Source of the DNA: Carposina sasakii
Taxonomy: Eukaryota > Arthropoda > Insecta > Lepidoptera > Carposinidae
Direction of reading: 5' to 3'
DNA length: 64,000 nucleotides
Assembly: GCA_014607495.2 (NCBI GenBank)
Contig: CP053150.1
Location: forward strand, 13,412,495 to 13,476,494
Positions within the stretch are counted from its first letter, which is position 1; the number at the start of each line of letters is the position of its first letter. The notes under the pieces are model-generated. The model was not told the origin of the DNA and did no database searches. It worked only from the letters and a program-made list of their open reading frames with translations. Of this stretch, positions 54,866 through 64,000 are shown piece after piece. A program made the translations under genes and the position numbers.

Positions 54866-57194
54866 AAAAAAACGATGATGTTAACTAGCAGCAGTGTACA
54901 ACTTCGTCCATATAACCTTTAGAATTTCCATGTTCCTCCTATATCCGTGGTTTTCTCAGTGCTCCCCTAATACTTCCCAAGAATCTGTAGGTACATGCGC
55001 TTTAGCTTTCTACGCCCGATAGTGTAGACTGTGGTGTGGTGCCTGTCTGTCATTCACCCAGTCACTGAGATACGAAAGTTTTACTATAATAACAAATTAA
55101 AGGAGAGTCTACTGTACATAAATCCAAAAAAATATGCAATAGGTTGTATACAGGAACTTAATTTATTCTATTTCAAAAATTACGATAAACTGCAATATTA
55201 TCTGTTAGTATTTTAACTAGTGCCTTTCTATATTTGTCTCAAACTAGACTCAGAAATAAACCTCGTATATGCTAATTTTGTGAAATTAAATTTAATACAA
55301 ATATAATTATAAACCAAGAGAACAATAAAGAGCGTGCTCTTTGTCATCATTGTACCTCAAGTGCTTCAGCAGTAATTAACTGAAGTACGAGTAGCATTTT
55401 GGGGTTAAAAAGCGGTCGATAAAATGGCTGACTAGAATACTGTTCTACTAAAATAGACATTAAAATCTGTTTATGTTTGTACATTATAAGCATGAACGTA
55501 ATAAGATTATAAGATATTATTAAAAGTAACAACAGTTCTACGAAATTTATAGCTCTACATTACCATTGAGATCGCGAGACACTCACAAATTGGCTTCGTA
55601 ACAGAGCTCACCGTACTCCTTTCAAAACCAAAGGGAACTCAAATGTCCACATTATCATAATATTACCTGTGTGTAATGGGGATATGATTTGCGTCCTTTT
55701 TTTATTCTGTAACTCTACCTACGCATTTGCTTCTTATAAATACGAAAATAAGAAACATTTGATAAGGCACAAAGACGATTTCTTGCTCTGACACACATCT
55801 GAAAAATACATTTGCAGACATTGGCACAGTCATTAACAGCAGGTTTGCCAACTACCACTAACTGCGCTGGACATTATCTCGAGTGAACTGAGGCATTATT
55901 ATTAATGTCGACCGCTGGTCGTATTATACCTAATATACACTATATAGCAAATATCAGCTGATCATACGTCCGTCATTTTGTTTTTGGATGTTTATACTCA
56001 TATGGACAAGTAAGTCTAGTGTAGAGATATGTCGATAGACATGAGAATCAGACCCTTTATTCTTTATTATACTATAGACACATGTTTGAATAGACACGTA
56101 AGCCAAGGAAGTTCAATATTTTAAAAGCGCCCTATATTCACATGTTTACAAACTGTAACTAATAATATTATTCCCAGTGCTTTTAAAACCTAGTTTCTAA
56201 TAGAAACCAGTAACTCATAAATTGGTTTCGACGCAGCGACGCAACTGTCCTCGAGCACGAAGCGAAAAGCTCGCGTTGCTTTTAAAAAGGGTTGCGAAAA
56301 ACACAGGCTTTAATTGCCTTTTCAGCTTTTTTAGTTTCATTTTAAGATAGCATACTAAAATTACAGTAAAACTGCATTACTTTCACATGTACGAGTATGC
56401 CGGCCTAGTTGAGACTTTTATTTAGTCGCAGTACTTATACATTTATATCTGATCCTGTAAACATGGCTCTAGGATCTCAATCATGGTCCTGCAATTCTGG
56501 ATACCCCATTTTTGGGAACACAGCCGTATCTATATGTATGTATACATTTTATAACGGAACGACGTAATGCAGCTAGTATTTCTTTTAAATTCTAGACTTT
56601 TTTAAATGTCCTAGCTATGGTAGGCATTACAGGCCAACGAACTGTAGCACCGCGTTGACGCGACGCCCATTCCGTGACTTACACTAATAATTCCGTGGGT
56701 TATTAAAATATTCCGAACTTAAAATAAACCTTATTTACTTAGCTTATGTATTAAAAAGTATTTTCCCGCAATGTAAGATATTTTTTATTTCCCCTTGTTA
56801 TCTGCAATCAATTCAAGAACTACTAACAGATGTTGATGAGCAACATTCAGGCAACATTAGATGATTTACTCGAAGAGTTTTTTTTTTTCTTTAAATTGCG
56901 ATTTTCTAAGGCACGCCACATTATTGTCTTTACGGCACTGTGCTACAAAATAAATGCATAGGTACTCGTACTAATATGACTTTTAGCCTGAATAACCGAC
57001 GCTATTATTGCTCTCCTGTATTACGATTAGTACCAAAAAGTCCGGTTGTAAAGTTCCAATTTTCAGGCAGCTAAGAAAACCATCAACAAACAGTTTGGAA
57101 ATAGAATGTCATTAAACGTCAAAATTTAAGTGTCATCATCCAACCCAGCGGATTGTGTTATTGTGAATTTTCTAGTTTTATATTTTTTTTATAG
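54866..57194. other. Non-coding interval
   Basis: A/T-rich. At about 56458-56525 lies a single copy of the SINE-like core (CCTGCAATTCTGGATACCCC, GGGAACACAGC) also found in the tandem array at 49951. No gene supported. Confidence 0.45.
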
Positions 57195-57214
57195 AAAAAA
57201 ATAAAATTATAGAA

Positions 57215-57460
57215 ATGACGATGTCGTCAAAAATATCAGATTTAGGTATAGATGATTTATCAGACATAGACATTACATTGATGACGTTGAGGAAGCCTAC
57301 GGAACTCAAAAAGGTTATAGATTCTATACCGAAGCCCGTGAGAGCTGTTCCTAAGAATGGTCTACCTATGTGGTACCGCCTTGGCCTTGAATGCAAGTTG
57401 CCAGTGCCGAAAATGCCGGCTGGAAGAATCATATTTTCACGCGGGAAAATCGGCGAAGAC
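57215..57460 (+). CDS. Candidate host coding exon (82 codons)
   Basis: A possible acceptor (TTTTTTTTATAG at 57194) precedes an ATG at 57215. The frame stays open for 82 codons to a strong donor, GAAGAC|GTAAGT, at 57460/57461 (phase 0) and would stop 22 codons into the intron. The product is balanced and soluble: an acidic start (SDLGIDDLSDIDITLMTL), then a proline-rich middle and a GLPMWYRLGLEC segment. Codon use and composition (RAVPKNGLPMW region) look like selected coding sequence. No family recognised. Later exons would be on the plus strand beyond 57461; none was found before the window ends, so introns must be long or this is a remnant. Confidence 0.5.
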
Positions 57461-59174
57461 GTAAGTAGAGTAAATCCTTCTTTTCATTTTGTTCAGCTCA
57501 AGTCGTTTAATATCTGTGGGATTTAGACGAAACTCGGTTTTAAATGTTTAATATGCAAATAACGCTCGATGTGTAGAGTTTACATTGGCGTCTGTTGGCA
57601 TGGTGTATTGCCAGTAAGGAGTACCTACCTATGTATCTGACAATGCAACCTGGTTTAAGGACGTGCATAAAATTCGTTGTTAGACTAGAATAACTATTAA
57701 GGAAAAATTTGAATAACATAGTTTTGAGCTTTTACATAATAATTAAGATAATGATATAGTTCTAGATTTATATATTTTTGTAAGTTCCTAAATATATCAT
57801 CTTTAAAAAAAATGATTAAATTATGCATATGTATAAGCCCTTAGCCGCGAGAATGGAGCAGTAAACAATAATTTCCATTACGACTCATAAGTCAGAGCAT
57901 TAACACCTAAAAGTGAGATAATTTAGTCGTTTTCGCTGATCTTCAGCTAGACAGCTATTATCAGTACTGTAACACTGAATCATAGTTTACTTTTAATGGA
58001 TTGCTCGTCGTTATGATAGACTTATTACATAAGTAGGTATGTTATGTAAGGAAATATTCTTAGTTAGTAAATATTAGATAGATTTAGTTTGCTAGATAAA
58101 ACGACCAACATTATTTTATACATTCGTAGTAGGTATATTAATTAAATTAGTCCTAAATTCAAATATTGTTATGAATGTCTGCTATTCAGACACGATGCAA
58201 CATCTAAAATTATTCATAGAAAATTAATTATTGTTTTCTGTAGTTCATTGGCAATGAATAAAAGTTGCAAAGCTCTGTGGGCATAGTCGAGCATTATGCA
58301 GTAACTATTGTGCGAAGAGCTTCTGTATAGTGATTGTAGTTAGGAGTAAATGTGTTCTGTGTTGTAGTTCCAATCAACTGCATACATCTGTATCACGGAG
58401 TGCTTATTAACATATTGTGATATACTGTATAATGTATGTACAAGTAGTTTGGTGAAGATTGCAGTAAAGCATCGTTTAAACATGAACAGATTTGACTGGA
58501 GCTTTCTTTGCACAGTTTCTCAGCTCAACGCCGCAATTGACTTTCTACTTACTAAACGCCTGCAAATTCATCTTTAAAATAATTTGATTACCTAAAAGAG
58601 GAATAAGAGCAATACTTACTACATTACTCGTATTTAGACATGTATTTAACAAGTGAGATGTAGCTACTCGTATCGTTGCAAAGTTTTTTATGTCCTTGGA
58701 AGGCTCGAGGGAAATAAATACACTTTTGCGAAGTTTTTGTATGTGGCTTTACTAGTTTTGTGTCATAGTCGTTTATGATAGCGATTTTGGGTGATAAACT
58801 AAAAGTAAGTTTATGTCATATTAATATTTAAAAAAAGACTCGCGTAATTTACGTTTTTGGGTAAGTTAGGTACTGAAAATGTATATTAAAAATAATATCA
58901 CGATTCATATAACAAAATAGCTAAATTGACACTTAGCAAGAAGTAAAATTGAATAATAAATAAATACAAAAGATATTAAAGACAATGTAATAATGAAAGA
59001 TGAGAAGCTCTCTACCATAAGACAGTAGGTAGGTATTGTTTTACTTACAAAAGAGCGAAATTCAATTAACAGCACTATAATAACAATTTTATTATTATTA
59101 GCGTCATCTAGGGTAAACTTAGGCGTCGAAACTTAATGGCACAATAACATCGCTGAAAAGTTCTCAACAAGCAC
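57461..59174. other. Non-coding interval, presumed intron
   Basis: A/T-rich; no further exon recognised downstream of the donor at 57461. Confidence 0.4.
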
Positions 59175-59425
59175 ACAGGGTGTAAGTGACAGCCAGGTAC
59201 ATATTGCTACAATTTTGCTGACTTTAGACCATGATTCTGAGTCGAAATCCACTGAACATTTTCCCAGAAAAGTTTTATAATTTTCCGAAAATTTATTTTA
59301 TTTTTCAAGGCGAAAATAGTGTAGTTAGTTTATATAGGCCTTAGATAAAGCTTTAAATCAAATGGCACTAGTTCAGCATTTCCGTATTTGCCTGGCAGTT
59401 AAAGAAAACCATCTTACACCCTGTA
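59175..59425. mobile_element. MITE with CAGGGTGTAAG ends
   Basis: ACAGGGTGTAAGTGACAGCC at the left and ATCTTACACCCTGTA at the right. The interior is unlike the other MITEs (GACCATGATTCTGAGTCG, AAATCAAATGGCACTAGTTC). About 250 bp, non-coding. Confidence 0.6.
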
Positions 59426-59731
59426 TAGCAGACAGGGGAAGCAGGTTACAATAACCGTAATGGTCGGCGTCAAGCACACCGGATGTTGTGGCTTTAAACT
59501 CGGGCTTTTAACGTTACTTAGCCCGCTTCCGGTTCACTTACAATGCCTAGCTACTAAGGCATTTTCGACCTAAATCATAGTGTACTTTACTAACGTCACT
59601 ATGCAAACCATTGGAGGAAGAAAGGTCAGATGGCTGAGGAATAGCTGCAAGTTTAAGGCGCACTTACCTGCAGCAAATGCATTACGAATCTGCTATAAGT
59701 GGCGCTTAGTAAACGTATATCTGCACCAGTA

Positions 59732-60165
59732 TGATGAATTTGGTGAGAGCGAGATGTCTCACTTTTAAACGTTAAATTCAAAGAGCTATTAATAACTAGA
59801 TAAACTAAGTTAAATTTAAACAGCTTACAATTACTGTGTTATGCATCTACTACCTTTTCACGGCAGCTAGATAAATTTACTCTTTCCCGAAAAATACGAC
59901 CTTTTACAGTTTTATAGTTCAAACAGTTGTAAGGAATTTATTATAATACGTATACGCGGCTCTGCTTGCATTGATATCGGCTAATTGCGTGGAAGGGATA
60001 TTCAAAATAGTTGAGGACCTATCAATATAAAATAAATCGGCGGAATTTGGTAACAAGCACCGCGACACGAGAATTTTATATATTAGATCAGGACCGGTAT
60101 GATGAATTTGGTGAGAGCGAGATGTCCCACTTTTAAACGTCAAATTCAAAGAGCTATTAATAACT
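59732..60165 (+). repeat. Two arms of the GATGAATTTGG element, direct orientation
   Basis: GTATGATGAATTTGGTGAGA occurs at 59732 and again at 60099, each continuing through CACTTTTAAACGT to AGAGCTATTAATAACT. In 29418-29662 the arms are inverted; here they are direct, suggesting two separate truncated copies or an internal rearrangement. Confidence 0.55.
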
Positions 60166-60166
60166 T

Positions 60167-60312
60167 GAGCATCAAGGGCCGATAGAACCACATGGTGCCA
60201 CTTCTGACCAATTTTGAGGGTATAGTTGAGATGTACAAGTTCAGTTAGTAGTGACAGGTGGTCAGCCCATCGCCTACAAAACACCAAGACCCTCTTGTCC
60301 CTCTACTGACTT
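60167..60312 (-). repeat. LINE 3' tail, truncated
   Basis: Minus-strand member of the 33004-33220 family, starting after the (ATGT)n end and abutting the preceding GATGAATTTGG arm. The frame over it is a retrotransposon remnant. Confidence 0.6.
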
Positions 60313-60630
60313 GTACAGTCATATTTATTTCCAAATCTAATCGGCATAAATTAAATGTTTAATTTTCGGTCTAAACGCAATTTCCATTGTTTATTTAACG
60401 TAATTGTAAGCTGTTTAAATTTAATTTGGGATTATAATCCGTTTTACCATAAATCGGGTGGGATCGCGATCACGTATTGAATTAGATTGGTCGCCGTGGG
60501 TCGCCTCAGGTAGGTATTGGCTAAACACATTATTAATCTGTGACGAAGGTATCGAGATAATTTGCGAATATTTTTTGTTCAGTACGTCCTGCCTATAGTA
60601 ATTTTAAAGCAATTTCTATAACTTCTGAGC

Positions 60631-60855
60631 TGATGCGGGGCTTCACAAGAATACATTAGCTGCATCTCCTTCCATGCTTGCCGTAAAAGTCGACTCAGAA
60701 CTCGGACATCCAATCGGGCGATGAGATAGTGTATCTTATCACTGATCTTCACTGAACTTGACATCTGTCCTCATTTATGCTAAACGTTGCTCTAGGATCT
60801 CATTATGATCCTGCAGCTCTGACTATTCAAAACACAATATTTCGGGAAATCAATC
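60631..60855 (+). repeat. GGGGCTTCAC family repeat plus GCAGCTCTGAC core
   Basis: TGATGCGGGGCTTCACAAGA to CGGGCGATGAGATAGTG, then GCTAAACGTTGCTCTAGGAT and ATCCTGCAGCTCTGACTATT. This links two repeat blocks seen separately elsewhere in the window into one longer element. Confidence 0.5.
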
Positions 60856-61397
60856 GTGTCCATATGTATACATGTATCTATGTACTACCTATATTAAAAT
60901 TATTTACCTAGGTACCACAGAAAACATATACTTACCAATACATTTAAATACACGAATACAAAACTCGAATCACGATCTTCAGATTCTGTACCTCCGTACC
61001 ACTTAAATTAGCCCAATCTATAGAAATTCTCTGGCTTCGTCACGTTTCAACTCAAATATGTATATTTATCCGATAAAGCGAAACTACAAATTAAAAACTA
61101 TCCCTTTTTGGTTTACCCCACAGATTTGCCCTGTGTTGACCACATCAGTATTTAGGTGCCTATTTAACTATGGCTAACTAACAAACCTGCTCGGAAGACT
61201 GCGTCACTTTAGTGTTGTTTTCCGTAGGTATCATTATTTTGTAATAAAAGAGCTTTTTGGTTTTATTACAAAACCGCATCTACAATTAGACGATGATAAA
61301 TGATATTTGACAGAAAAATGTATGGAATATCTGTCAAGTTTAGGCAACGTTTAGCTTAAACAAAATTAATTCTCTCGCTGATTGAATGATGAAGTTG
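60856..61397. other. Non-coding interval left of the LTR
   Basis: A/T-rich; a short TTTGACAG/GGAATATCTGTC palindromic tract at about 61303-61340 also occurs near 22310-22345. No gene. Confidence 0.45.
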
Positions 61398-61849
61398 TGT
61401 TGTAATTATGGTGCAGGGCTTTGTTAGATGACACGTGGCAAATTGGTTTTAAAAAATACTTTTATTTAATATAACACTTATTTATTAAACTAATGAGACG
61501 TTGCTCTACAATGAATCACGGAAAGATCTAAGTCTTGGAATTGAAGTTTCTACAATGAGTTTCGGAATTGAAGTAGTCTTTACTGAGAGTTTTACAATTG
61601 CTTATATACTACTATCATTTACTAATGATTTTGGGAACAGCTAACAATTATTAGTAAAGTTAAACAATGATTACAAACACGATACAAGAACAAATAATGA
61701 TTAAAACTAATGAATGAGAAAAATACATTATCTTAACTAAAAGGGAAACAATATATGATAATATGCTTAAAGTCAACAAATCACTTAATCACTATAGGGC
61801 ACAAATCACTAGTGTCACGTGAATGCATGGTGATTGTCACCATGTAACA
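61398..61849 (-). repeat. Errantivirus-like LTR (3' LTR)
   Basis: On the minus strand it begins TGTTACATGGTGACAATC directly after a polypurine tract. It contains a TATA box (AGTATATAAG near 61602-61609), possible initiator CTCAGTAAAGAC (~61580) and AATAAA polyA signals (about 61462-61490), in the order U3-R-U5. The distal end is approximate: I place it at ATTACAACA near 61398, because no second LTR is available for comparison. Confidence 0.65.
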
Positions 61850-61861
61850 CCTCCCCCCTTA
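61850..61861 (-). other. Polypurine tract
   Basis: TAAGGGGGGAGG on the minus strand, immediately before the LTR; the env stop codon TAA is its first three bases. Site of plus-strand priming in LTR retroelements. Confidence 0.75.
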
Positions 61862-63469
61862 GAATAAAGATTGGGTGTTAGCACCTGATCTTTGTGAGTG
61901 AAGAGTTGCTGCTGGAGAGTCGTCTTCATCATCGGAAATGCAGGAGGTAGTTGGTTGAACAACATTGGACATAGGAATTGATATTCCTGCATGTGTTGTT
62001 TGACGTCTCTTGGATGAGTCAAAACAGTTATTAAATATTTGAATACAACTGGTATCTGTTGATCTTCTTCTTCGTAGAATATTAGGATAATGGTTGCAGT
62101 ATTTTATCATTAGATATGCTGTCATTATTAATCCAATAAAGAGGTATAAATAGGAGAAACTATATTGATGACGTTGCAGAAATGGTTGATTTCTCATTTT
62201 CTTGAGTTCTTCTGAATATTTATTTAAACGATTATTTATTTGATTAAGAGAATCTAGAGGCATCTCATTAATAGATATCGGTATAAGTTCTGGAACACTT
62301 GCATGTTTGTATTCTTCGAAACAGTCATCTGTTTGAATATCAGGAACAATTATAGGAAAAGTAACATTTTCTTCAGACGAATAGTGTGCTGAAAGTGTAC
62401 TGTAACTTGTATGGAGTTTGCATCCTTGCGGCAGGGTGATGATTCCAGATCCTTTGATAGTATGATGAGTGATTTCTGTTTTGCATTGGAGGACACATTG
62501 TGTTGCGTTGCTTAAAATAAACAGCCATTTGTTATTGGAGATTGGTTGAAAGGTATTGATTTCTGCTGGAAATGTTGTAGTAGTACAGGTTTCAGGGATT
62601 GACTTTGATGTGCTGAAGAGTATTTGCATTTCACAAATAGGACGTGCAATAGATTCGTATACGACGACGTTGGTGCAAACGCTTTTCTTCGGCTCATATG
62701 GTTTGCAATCTTCTAGTGAACTCATTGAAATGTATTGATTGCCACTCGGGTTTGTAGCTATATACTTGTGCTCTGGGATAATGGTAGTATGGTATGAGGA
62801 GTTAGGATGTTGGACAGGAATGGAATAAATATGATAGAGTGTAAAAGGATCATTTTGGACAAGAGGGAATTCTAATATATAAACTAATCTATTGGAATAA
62901 ACATATGCAGATAAGGTACATGAATCTAATATAGTGTGTATGTTATTGAGTGTGACTGATGTAACTAAGCGTTTATTTGTACAAATATGGTTTGATAAAA
63001 GAAGTTCTTGATATAGTTTTTGTAATGTGATTATTGAAGGATGTATAATGTTAGATTTAGCAAATAAAATACTTAGGAGGCAATCATTTATCTCATTTTC
63101 TAAGCTAGTAACTAATTCAAGTATTTCTAGAGAGATTGTGGATATTTGTTCGCTGATTTTAATATCGAAAATAATTTTATCAGTTCGATTTAAATAATTA
63201 TTTAACCTATTGATATTTTCATTAATAATTTGTTCGTCGAAAGATATTTTGAAAATGGTTTCGTTAAAGTTTTTGATAGTTGAAGAAGTTATTTGGAGTT
63301 GTTTTTCCATAAGTGAAGTCAGATCTAATTCCTGTTTTTCAAGCATATCGATACATTCGTCATATCTTTTGGCATCTTTAGCATCAGGAGTACCTATTAG
63401 CCATTTAAGGACAGAACTAAGACCATCTATGAGCTCTCGTTTCTGACGTGAGTTCTTGCCTAGATACAT
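61859..63469 (-). CDS. env: Env fusion protein, F1-like part (errantivirus type)
   Basis: 536 codons from the ATG at 63469. A furin-type site (RQKR, residues 8-11) is followed by a hydrophobic/glycine fusion-peptide region (about 14-27) and an acidic helical stretch, as in baculovirus F and gypsy-type Env proteins. A single membrane segment lies at about 435-457 (YLYLFIGLIMTAYLMI), with an 80-residue basic then acidic cytoplasmic tail. Cysteine-rich middle. The in-frame open region extends 42 codons upstream to 63595 without a start codon or signal peptide, so the usual amino-terminal subunit is missing or interrupted (see 63582-63797). Errantivirus Env mediates cell entry and is made from a spliced RNA. 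The stop touches the polypurine tract, so position fits a full errantivirus 3' end. Confidence 0.85.
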   Translation of the reverse strand: MYLGKNSRQKRELIDGLSSVLKWLIGTPDAKDAKRYDECIDMLEKQELDLTSLMEKQLQITSSTIKNFNETIFKISFDEQIINENINRLNNYLNRTDKIIFDIKISEQISTISLEILELVTSLENEINDCLLSILFAKSNIIHPSIITLQKLYQELLLSNHICTNKRLVTSVTLNNIHTILDSCTLSAYVYSNRLVYILEFPLVQNDPFTLYHIYSIPVQHPNSSYHTTIIPEHKYIATNPSGNQYISMSSLEDCKPYEPKKSVCTNVVVYESIARPICEMQILFSTSKSIPETCTTTTFPAEINTFQPISNNKWLFILSNATQCVLQCKTEITHHTIKGSGIITLPQGCKLHTSYSTLSAHYSSEENVTFPIIVPDIQTDDCFEEYKHASVPELIPISINEMPLDSLNQINNRLNKYSEELKKMRNQPFLQRHQYSFSYLYLFIGLIMTAYLMIKYCNHYPNILRRRRSTDTSCIQIFNNCFDSSKRRQTTHAGISIPMSNVVQPTTSCISDDEDDSPAATLHSQRSGANTQSLF

Positions 63470-63581
63470 GCTTAACTCGGAAAGTCTATTTTCTATCTTA
63501 TCTAAACTAACTCTAAGAAATGATTTTACAGATAATACATTAGGAAATTGTGCATATTTTGAAGATATTGTTTGGAATTTA

Positions 63582-63797
63582 TCAGATAATCGTATTTATG
63601 TTAGAATTATGATTACGAGGTAACACTTGATTATTTTTATTCTTAGTAATTAGGCTTTTGACAAAAATATAAATTTTATACAGTAAAATATAAATTATAA
63701 CTTTAACTATTGAACAAATTATAAAACTAATATATGGATTATTCATGATATCGTAGTAGGAGGAATTGTTTTCAGGAATATTATTTTGAGTTGCCAT
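63582..63797 (-). CDS. Env amino-terminal remnant or small membrane protein
   Basis: 71 codons from the ATG at 63797 (the frame continues upstream only to a GTG). A polar start is followed by a strongly hydrophobic segment at about 22-47 (YISFIICSIVKVIIYILLY), then a basic tail. It lies just downstream of a strong splice acceptor (63826-63827) and overlaps the upstream extension of the env frame by 14 nt in a different frame. The layout suggests it is the signal-anchor end of Env separated by a frame change; alternatively it is an independent protein. Not resolved here. Confidence 0.45.
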   Translation of the reverse strand: MATQNNIPENNSSYYDIMNNPYISFIICSIVKVIIYILLYKIYIFVKSLITKNKNNQVLPRNHNSNINTII

Positions 63798-63825
63798 CAC
63801 ATTGTGACTGTTTTGAGCTATCGCC

Positions 63826-63852
63826 CTGTAAAGATAGAAAAGATAGAATAAC
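63826..63852 (-). promoter_or_regulatory. Candidate env splice acceptor
   Basis: The minus strand has a pyrimidine-rich TATTCTATCTTTTCTATCTT followed by TACAG|GG. It lies 28 bp upstream of the ATG at 63797, in the position expected for the acceptor of a spliced env RNA. Confidence 0.5.
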
Positions 63853-64000
63853 TAAAGATTTAATAAACTAGCTAAGTTAACGTAACGATATAGAATAGAT
63901 GTATATTATTTATTATTGAAATTGTATAGTTATTTTGGTTTTCTTAGAAACTATCTTACCTAATTGAACTTAACCTAAATTTGTCGCCTTTTACGACATG
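63853..64000. other. Window edge, no pol seen
   Basis: A/T-rich with stops in all frames; no reverse transcriptase or integrase coding. The last ~20 bases (GTCGCCTTTTACGACATG) resemble a host interspersed repeat, suggesting the element is truncated or split by an intron here. Confidence 0.45.

Noticed and set aside
59919..60287. 122-codon minus-strand frame
   Set aside because: It spans a LINE tail and a MITE arm; retrotransposon remnant, not a gene.
63210..63446. 78-codon plus frame
   Set aside because: Antisense shadow of env.

Overview
The window is AT-rich insect nuclear DNA, most likely from a moth or butterfly. The evidence is its interspersed repeats: LINE 3' ends closing in (ATGT)n or (ATG)n, TA-flanked foldback elements starting CAGGGTG, several tRNA-like SINE heads, and an errantivirus-like env with an LTR. 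No species can be named from the sequence alone.

The main content is a complete Polinton (Maverick) DNA transposon/virus-like element at 2264-16053 (13,790 bp). It is flanked by a perfect 6-bp target duplication (CTTTCC) and bounded by 1,661-bp terminal inverted repeats (TIRs). The minus strand carries, in reading order, protein-primed-type DNA polymerase B (two exons), an FtsK/A32-type packaging ATPase, a small protein with a hydrophobic tail, a conserved Polinton protein of unknown role, a chromodomain integrase, the penton-like minor capsid protein, a pVI-like protein, the double-jelly-roll major capsid protein and an adenain-like protease. Seven of these are nearly contiguous or overlap. 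Each TIR also carries one identical copy of an unrecognised gene whose start codon appears to lie in a two-codon exon. All core frames are open and the catalytic motifs I can see are present, so the insertion looks young and may be competent. Together the genes cover replication, integration, packaging, maturation and capsid formation.

The host DNA outside (1-2257, 16060-61397) is mostly non-coding repeat mosaic. It contains three copies of a 250-265-bp mariner-type foldback MITE, a second TA-flanked family (one copy with a nested insertion), an 8-bp-TSD (hAT-type) MITE, RTE-like and CR1/jockey-like LINE tails, tRNA-like SINEs, a 130-bp tandem array, a 27-bp perfect hairpin and other palindromic elements. 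Two short open stretches ending in good splice donors look like host first coding exons: 42495-42615 (minus) and 57215-57460 (plus). I could not assign either to a family with confidence.

The right end (61398-63825, minus) holds the 3' part of an errantivirus-like element: LTR, polypurine tract and an env fusion-protein frame with a furin site and a C-terminal membrane anchor. The env amino-terminal part is interrupted by a frame break, and no pol is visible in the remaining ~170 bp to the window edge.
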